Below, in pieces: positions 33,476-36,333 of a DNA stretch of 36,333 bases (its first letter is position 1; each line of letters begins with the position of its first letter). The stretch is from JAFDVL01 sp043736395 (GTDB taxonomy: Bacteria > Acidobacteriota > Blastocatellia > RBC074), in contig JAYTCQ010000158.1 of assembly GCA_043736395.1 (NCBI GenBank), positions 1 to 36,333 of the forward strand. The letters run 5' to 3'. The position numbers were made by a program, and so were the translations under genes. Below the pieces are notes generated by a model. It had not been told where the DNA came from. It made no database searches and saw only the letters and a program-made list of their open reading frames with translations.

Positions 33476-34702
33476 TTATTTTGTCGGAGCTGGGAATTTG
33501 GCGATCACTTTTGTGCCAGCCCGAAGCTCATCTGTCCCGCGAATTGCCACCGTCTCGCCTTCCGATAGTTCCCCAAAAATTTCCACTAAATCTTTACCAT
33601 CTTTGTTGATGGAAGTTCCTCGTTTTACGTCAACCCATTCAGCAATTTCATCCTTAATGCGAATGACGAAAGTTTTTTCCGTTGTCGTCGCAACTGCTGA
33701 AAGCGGCACAAACATTGATGGTTTTGGACGTTGCGAAGGCCAGGTGATTTGCGGAAACATTCCAGGCGCTAATTTTCGATTCGCGTTATTTACGTCTAAT
33801 TCGACAGGCATCGAACGCGTTTTTTGATCTACGGAATTTCCAATCCGCGCTATTGCTCCTTTAAAAATTTCGCCCGGAAAAGCAGGCACGGTGAACTCTA
33901 TACTTGTGCCTTTATGAACGCCTGCAAGTTCGGCTTCTGGGACGGCAACGACTAAGCGCAAACGCGAAATTTGTTGTAGGCGCAGGATCGATTGTGTCGT
34001 TCCGCCCAAAGCTCCGGGATGCGCAAATCGTTCGGTAATGGTTCCCGCAAATGGTGCGGAAATTTGCAAATAGGCTTGATTAACTTGCACTGTTTTGACG
34101 GAAGCCTGGCTGACTTTTTCTCCTTCAGAAAGAGCGTTGACTTGTGCGGCTAACGATTTTTCCGCCTCTTTGTGAAATTGAACTCGCGCCTGGTCCGCTT
34201 CCACGGCACGCTGGGCATTTTCGAGTTCATTCCCCGAAATTACGCCCGGAGTCGCGGCTGCATTTTTCAACCGATTGTAAGTCGCAGAAGTTGCAGCAAG
34301 CTTTGCTTCCGCTTCTAATTTCTGCGCACGAATGGAAAGCACGCGTGATTCTGCTTCCAATTTTTGCGCAAGGGAAACCTTAGTTTTTGCTTCGGCTTCG
34401 CCTTGCTGCGCGGCAAATTCCGGAGCTGACAAGCGCACTAAAATCTGTCCGGCTTTGACTTCAGAACCACGATCTACGCCAATCCACGAGATGAATCCCT
34501 GTACCTTCGGCGCGAGTTGCACATCCTGAAAAGGCTGCAATTCCCCTGATAATTTCAGGTTCCGCGATAATTCCTGCGAGATAATATTTGTTACCGCAAC
34601 CGTTGGCGTCTGTTGAGCAGTTGCTGCGACTGGCGCGGTTTGCGGAGCTTTATTACAAGCGGAGATCACTAATAAAAATAAGAATATTATTTTATAATTC
34701 AT
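33476..34702 (-). CDS. RND efflux periplasmic adaptor (HlyD/MFP family) lipoprotein
   Basis: 408 residues from the ATG at 34702. The frame is open to 34780 but that part is repeat DNA (element F) and not protein. Residues 1-16 end in the lipobox-like VISAC, so C16 is the lipidation site. Then come a lipoyl-like half (LQPFQDVQLAPKVQGFISW), an alpha hairpin of about 100 residues rich in A, E and K, the second lipoyl half (LQISAPFAGTITERFAHPG), and a beta-barrel with RIGNSVDQKTRSMPVEL. It links the inner-membrane RND pump (35180-36333) to an outer-membrane channel. A TolC-like channel is not in view. The adaptor comes after the pump gene, reversed from the usual order. Confidence 0.93.
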   Translation of the reverse strand: MNYKIIFLFLLVISACNKAPQTAPVAATAQQTPTVAVTNIISQELSRNLKLSGELQPFQDVQLAPKVQGFISWIGVDRGSEVKAGQILVRLSAPEFAAQQGEAEAKTKVSLAQKLEAESRVLSIRAQKLEAEAKLAATSATYNRLKNAAATPGVISGNELENAQRAVEADQARVQFHKEAEKSLAAQVNALSEGEKVSQASVKTVQVNQAYLQISAPFAGTITERFAHPGALGGTTQSILRLQQISRLRLVVAVPEAELAGVHKGTSIEFTVPAFPGEIFKGAIARIGNSVDQKTRSMPVELDVNNANRKLAPGMFPQITWPSQRPKPSMFVPLSAVATTTEKTFVIRIKDEIAEWVDVKRGTSINKDGKDLVEIFGELSEGETVAIRGTDELRAGTKVIAKFPAPTK

Positions 34703-34711
34703 TGAATAATT

Positions 34712-34823
34712 CTCGAACCACCCACTCCCAATTCTCAACTTTCCACTCTCAACTTCATCGTGAGAAATTTTTTCACGCATAAGAGTTGAAAGTGGAGAGT
34801 GGAAAGTTGAGAATTGAGAGTGG
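34712..34823. repeat. Heptad-type inverted repeat F, behind the four-helix-bundle gene
   Basis: The right arm has six contiguous 7-bp units of consensus RARARTK at 34781-34822. The left arm (about 34718-34757) is complementary. The core is a perfect 21-bp pair: 34730-34750 with 34795-34815. The right edge abuts the stop codon of the four-helix-bundle gene (34824-34826), and the left edge is about 10-15 nt from the start of the adaptor gene, so it fills the whole gap. Arms of this length would form a strong hairpin. It is the most regular of the six elements. Confidence 0.8.
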
Positions 34824-35183
34824 TTAGTATTGTCCTTTCGACGATTTGACGATTGCGACTAAAAGTTTTTTTACTTCCAGCCAATCACGATGAATGGAAG
34901 CGTATTCTGTTTCGTCAAGGTAATCAGCTTCGCGTAGAAGTTCTAACCAGTATTCCGTTTTGACAGTTCTTTGCAAGGCAGCCGTCATTTCGTGAATGAA
35001 GCCAGCTCTCGAATCGGCTTCCTGCGCGGCTTTGACATGCGAACCAATTGCAGTCCCATTGATCAACGCTTCTTTGCTTAAAATGTACTCGTGTTTTTCA
35101 GTCGTCAAAAATTTATACAGCTTCACCATGCGTAACGCGAAGCTGTATGATTTTTGCACCACAGGGTTTTGTTTTTCGCTCAT
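34824..35183 (-). CDS. Four-helix-bundle protein (23S rRNA intervening-sequence protein family)
   Basis: 119 residues. Family hallmarks are present: NPVVQKSYSFALRMVKLYKFL, then ILSKEALINGTAIGSHVKAAQEA, and KTEYWLELLREADYL. These match the 23S-IVP family (TIGR02436/PF05635), a pentamer-forming four-helix bundle. Its members occur as guests in 23S rRNA intervening sequences and also scattered in intergenic regions; the related Avd protein serves diversity-generating retroelements. No rRNA, reverse transcriptase or template repeat is visible here. It overlaps the pump stop codon (ATGA) and is followed by inverted repeat F. It splits an efflux operon, so it looks like an inserted guest gene. Function unknown. 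Confidence 0.85.
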   Translation of the reverse strand: MSEKQNPVVQKSYSFALRMVKLYKFLTTEKHEYILSKEALINGTAIGSHVKAAQEADSRAGFIHEMTAALQRTVKTEYWLELLREADYLDETEYASIHRDWLEVKKLLVAIVKSSKGQY

Positions 35184-36333
35184 ATTCTCACCATATTTTC
35201 TGGATGAAGAGATGTTGAATTGACACTGACTTTGCTTTGAATAATTGCAAAAATCAACGGCAAGAAAAACAACACTGCCACCGTCGAAGCGATTAATCCG
35301 CCTATGACAGCTCGTCCCAGTGGTGCCGTTTGTTCTCCGCCTTCGCCCAGTGCCAGCGCCATCGGAATCATCCCCGCTATCATCGCAAAAGTAGTCATCA
35401 AAATCGGACGCAACCGCGCTCCTGCTGCTGCGATGGCGGATTGCAATGCATTATGATTTTGTTGACGAAGCTGCTCAGCAAATGTGACGAATAAAATTGC
35501 GTTCGCGGTCGAAACGCCGATTGCCATAATGCCGCCCATGAAGGATTGCACGTTGAGTGTTGTGCCCGTGATCCAGAGCGCGATGCTCACGCCTGCCAAT
35601 ACCGCAGGCGCAGCGGCAATGGCGACAAACGCGATGCGGAAGGATTGAAAATATCCTGCCAGCAAAAGAAAAATTGCGACAATCGCCAGTAATAATCCAA
35701 TTCCTAAACTGTTCAGCGTATTTTGCAGCGCAGGAACTTGACCCCGAACGTTGATGTTGACGCCTTTCGGAATTTCGCCTGCGCGTTTGATGGCTTCGCC
35801 AACAGCAGCAGAAACAGTTCCCAAATCTGAGCCTTGAATATTTCCGGTAATCGTCAACATCCGTGCCTGATTGTAGCGGTCATATTCACCCTGCATCGAA
35901 CCGTAATTGATGCTGGCAAGATCGCCAACCATTGGTGCGCCCTTGCCTGAACTCGCAGGGAGCGATTGAATATCTTCGATGGAGGCGATGCGTTGTTGCG
36001 GGATTTCAACCTGTATTTGATACGCCACGCCGCTGGCGGGATCACGCCAATAATTTGGTTGCATGAAACGACTGGAAGACGTGGCAGCGACAATAGATCG
36101 TCCGACTTGATCTACGGTGACGCCCATTTGTCCGGCGCGTTCGCGGTCAATGTTGATGTTGACGGTGGGATAATCCAGCGGCTGCGCGAATTGCAAATCG
36201 CGCAGCGTTGGGATTTTTTTCATCTCCGCTAAAACCTTATCGGCGAAGGCGCGATTGGCACTCAGATTTGCGCCGCTCAAAGCGACTTCAATCGGAGTCG
36301 GTGCGCCGAAATTCATCACCTGCGTGACGATGT
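35180..36333 (-). CDS. RND-family efflux transporter, C-terminal part (partial)
   Basis: The frame is open to the right window edge, leaving about 383 residues. The first part carries the porter-domain motif MNFGAPTPIEV and DYPTVNINIDRERAGQMGV. The last about 180 residues are the C-terminal six-helix membrane domain: FLLLAGYFQSFRIAF, GVSTANAILFVTFAEQ, ARLRPILMTTFAMIAGMIPMA, and GGLIASTVAVLFFLPLIF. The GVSTANAIL segment is the GVxxxNxIL-type motif of RND pumps. It is followed by a four-helix-bundle gene that starts inside its stop codon, then the MFP adaptor. The substrate cannot be told; the segment with the proton-relay residues lies partly outside the window. Confidence 0.93.
   Translation of the reverse strand, partial: IVTQVMNFGAPTPIEVALSGANLSANRAFADKVLAEMKKIPTLRDLQFAQPLDYPTVNINIDRERAGQMGVTVDQVGRSIVAATSSSRFMQPNYWRDPASGVAYQIQVEIPQQRIASIEDIQSLPASSGKGAPMVGDLASINYGSMQGEYDRYNQARMLTITGNIQGSDLGTVSAAVGEAIKRAGEIPKGVNINVRGQVPALQNTLNSLGIGLLLAIVAIFLLLAGYFQSFRIAFVAIAAAPAVLAGVSIALWITGTTLNVQSFMGGIMAIGVSTANAILFVTFAEQLRQQNHNALQSAIAAAGARLRPILMTTFAMIAGMIPMALALGEGGEQTAPLGRAVIGGLIASTVAVLFFLPLIFAIIQSKVSVNSTSLHPENMVRI

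Noticed and set aside
33468..33480. Bidirectional terminator between the convergent CHAP and adaptor genes
   Set aside because: Only 5 bp separate the stop codons; there is a T-run but no hairpin.
34703..34780. N-terminal extension of the efflux adaptor
   Set aside because: The extra 26 codons are the left arm of the inverted repeat; the lipoprotein signal starts at the ATG at 34702.
34781..34823. CRISPR-like array
   Set aside because: Units are 7 bp without spacers and the array is palindromic, so it does not have repeat-spacer structure.
34824..35183. Diversity-generating retroelement
   Set aside because: The four-helix-bundle gene is related to Avd, but no reverse transcriptase, template repeat or variable repeat is in the window.

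Overview
The window is a 36 kb bacterial chromosome segment of moderate GC content, with no rRNA, tRNA, integrase or transposase that I can see. The gene set (DUF1501 and DUF1549/DUF1553 proteins, DUF1080, a Tat-exported sugar-phosphate-isomerase-like protein, NHL and PQQ-type propellers) is typical of Acidobacteriota or of the Planctomycetes/Verrucomicrobia side of the tree. I lean towards Acidobacteriota (a Blastocatellia-like lineage), but this is inference from gene content only.

Layout. (1) 1-6567, minus strand: N-terminal part of a Tat-exported DUF1501 protein, a membrane coiled-coil DUF4332 protein, a 105-residue PQQ-propeller fragment, a Tat-exported TIM-barrel isomerase that seems to start at ATT, a zinc-ribbon/RDD membrane protein, two tandem TlpA-type thioredoxins and an unknown protein. 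(2) 6747-23491, minus strand: a complex I (NDH-1) operon in the order nuoA-B-C-D-E-F-(S24-like gene)-G-H-J-K-L-M-M-N. It carries the NADH module (E, F, G), has two nuoM genes with all pumping residues kept, and has no nuoI between nuoH and nuoJ. (3) 23492-24042: a gene-poor control region with a terminator-like hairpin, a heptad repeat array and a possible 43-codon ORF with a perfect ribosome binding site. (4) 24043-29134, minus strand: a small membrane protein, a DUF1549/DUF1553 protein, a Nal1-like serine protease overlapping a secreted esterase, and a DUF1080 protein. (5) 29244-33470, plus strand: three exported proteins (NHL propeller, unknown secreted protein with an 8-G tract, CHAP-domain hydrolase). 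(6) 33476-36333, minus strand: an RND efflux pump whose transporter and adaptor genes are separated by a four-helix-bundle (23S-IVP family) gene.

The most unusual signal is not a gene. Six intergenic elements (about 6641, 11730, 13842, 20695, 23627 and 34712) are built of short units repeated every 7 bp and arranged as inverted repeats. The unit differs from element to element. Five of the six begin within about 0-7 nt of the stop codon of the preceding minus-strand gene, and four of them fill the whole gap up to the next start codon, at genes with no visible Shine-Dalgarno sequence. They sit between nuoD/E, K/L, L/M, after nuoN, upstream of nuoA, and directly behind the four-helix-bundle gene. 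I treat them as one candidate repeat class and suggest tests.

How the genes work together: the nuo genes encode a proton-pumping NADH:quinone oxidoreductase. The second NuoM would suggest a four-pump complex, but the NuoL lateral helix here looks unextended, which argues against simple addition of a pump. The flanking genes mostly encode exported enzymes and envelope functions.
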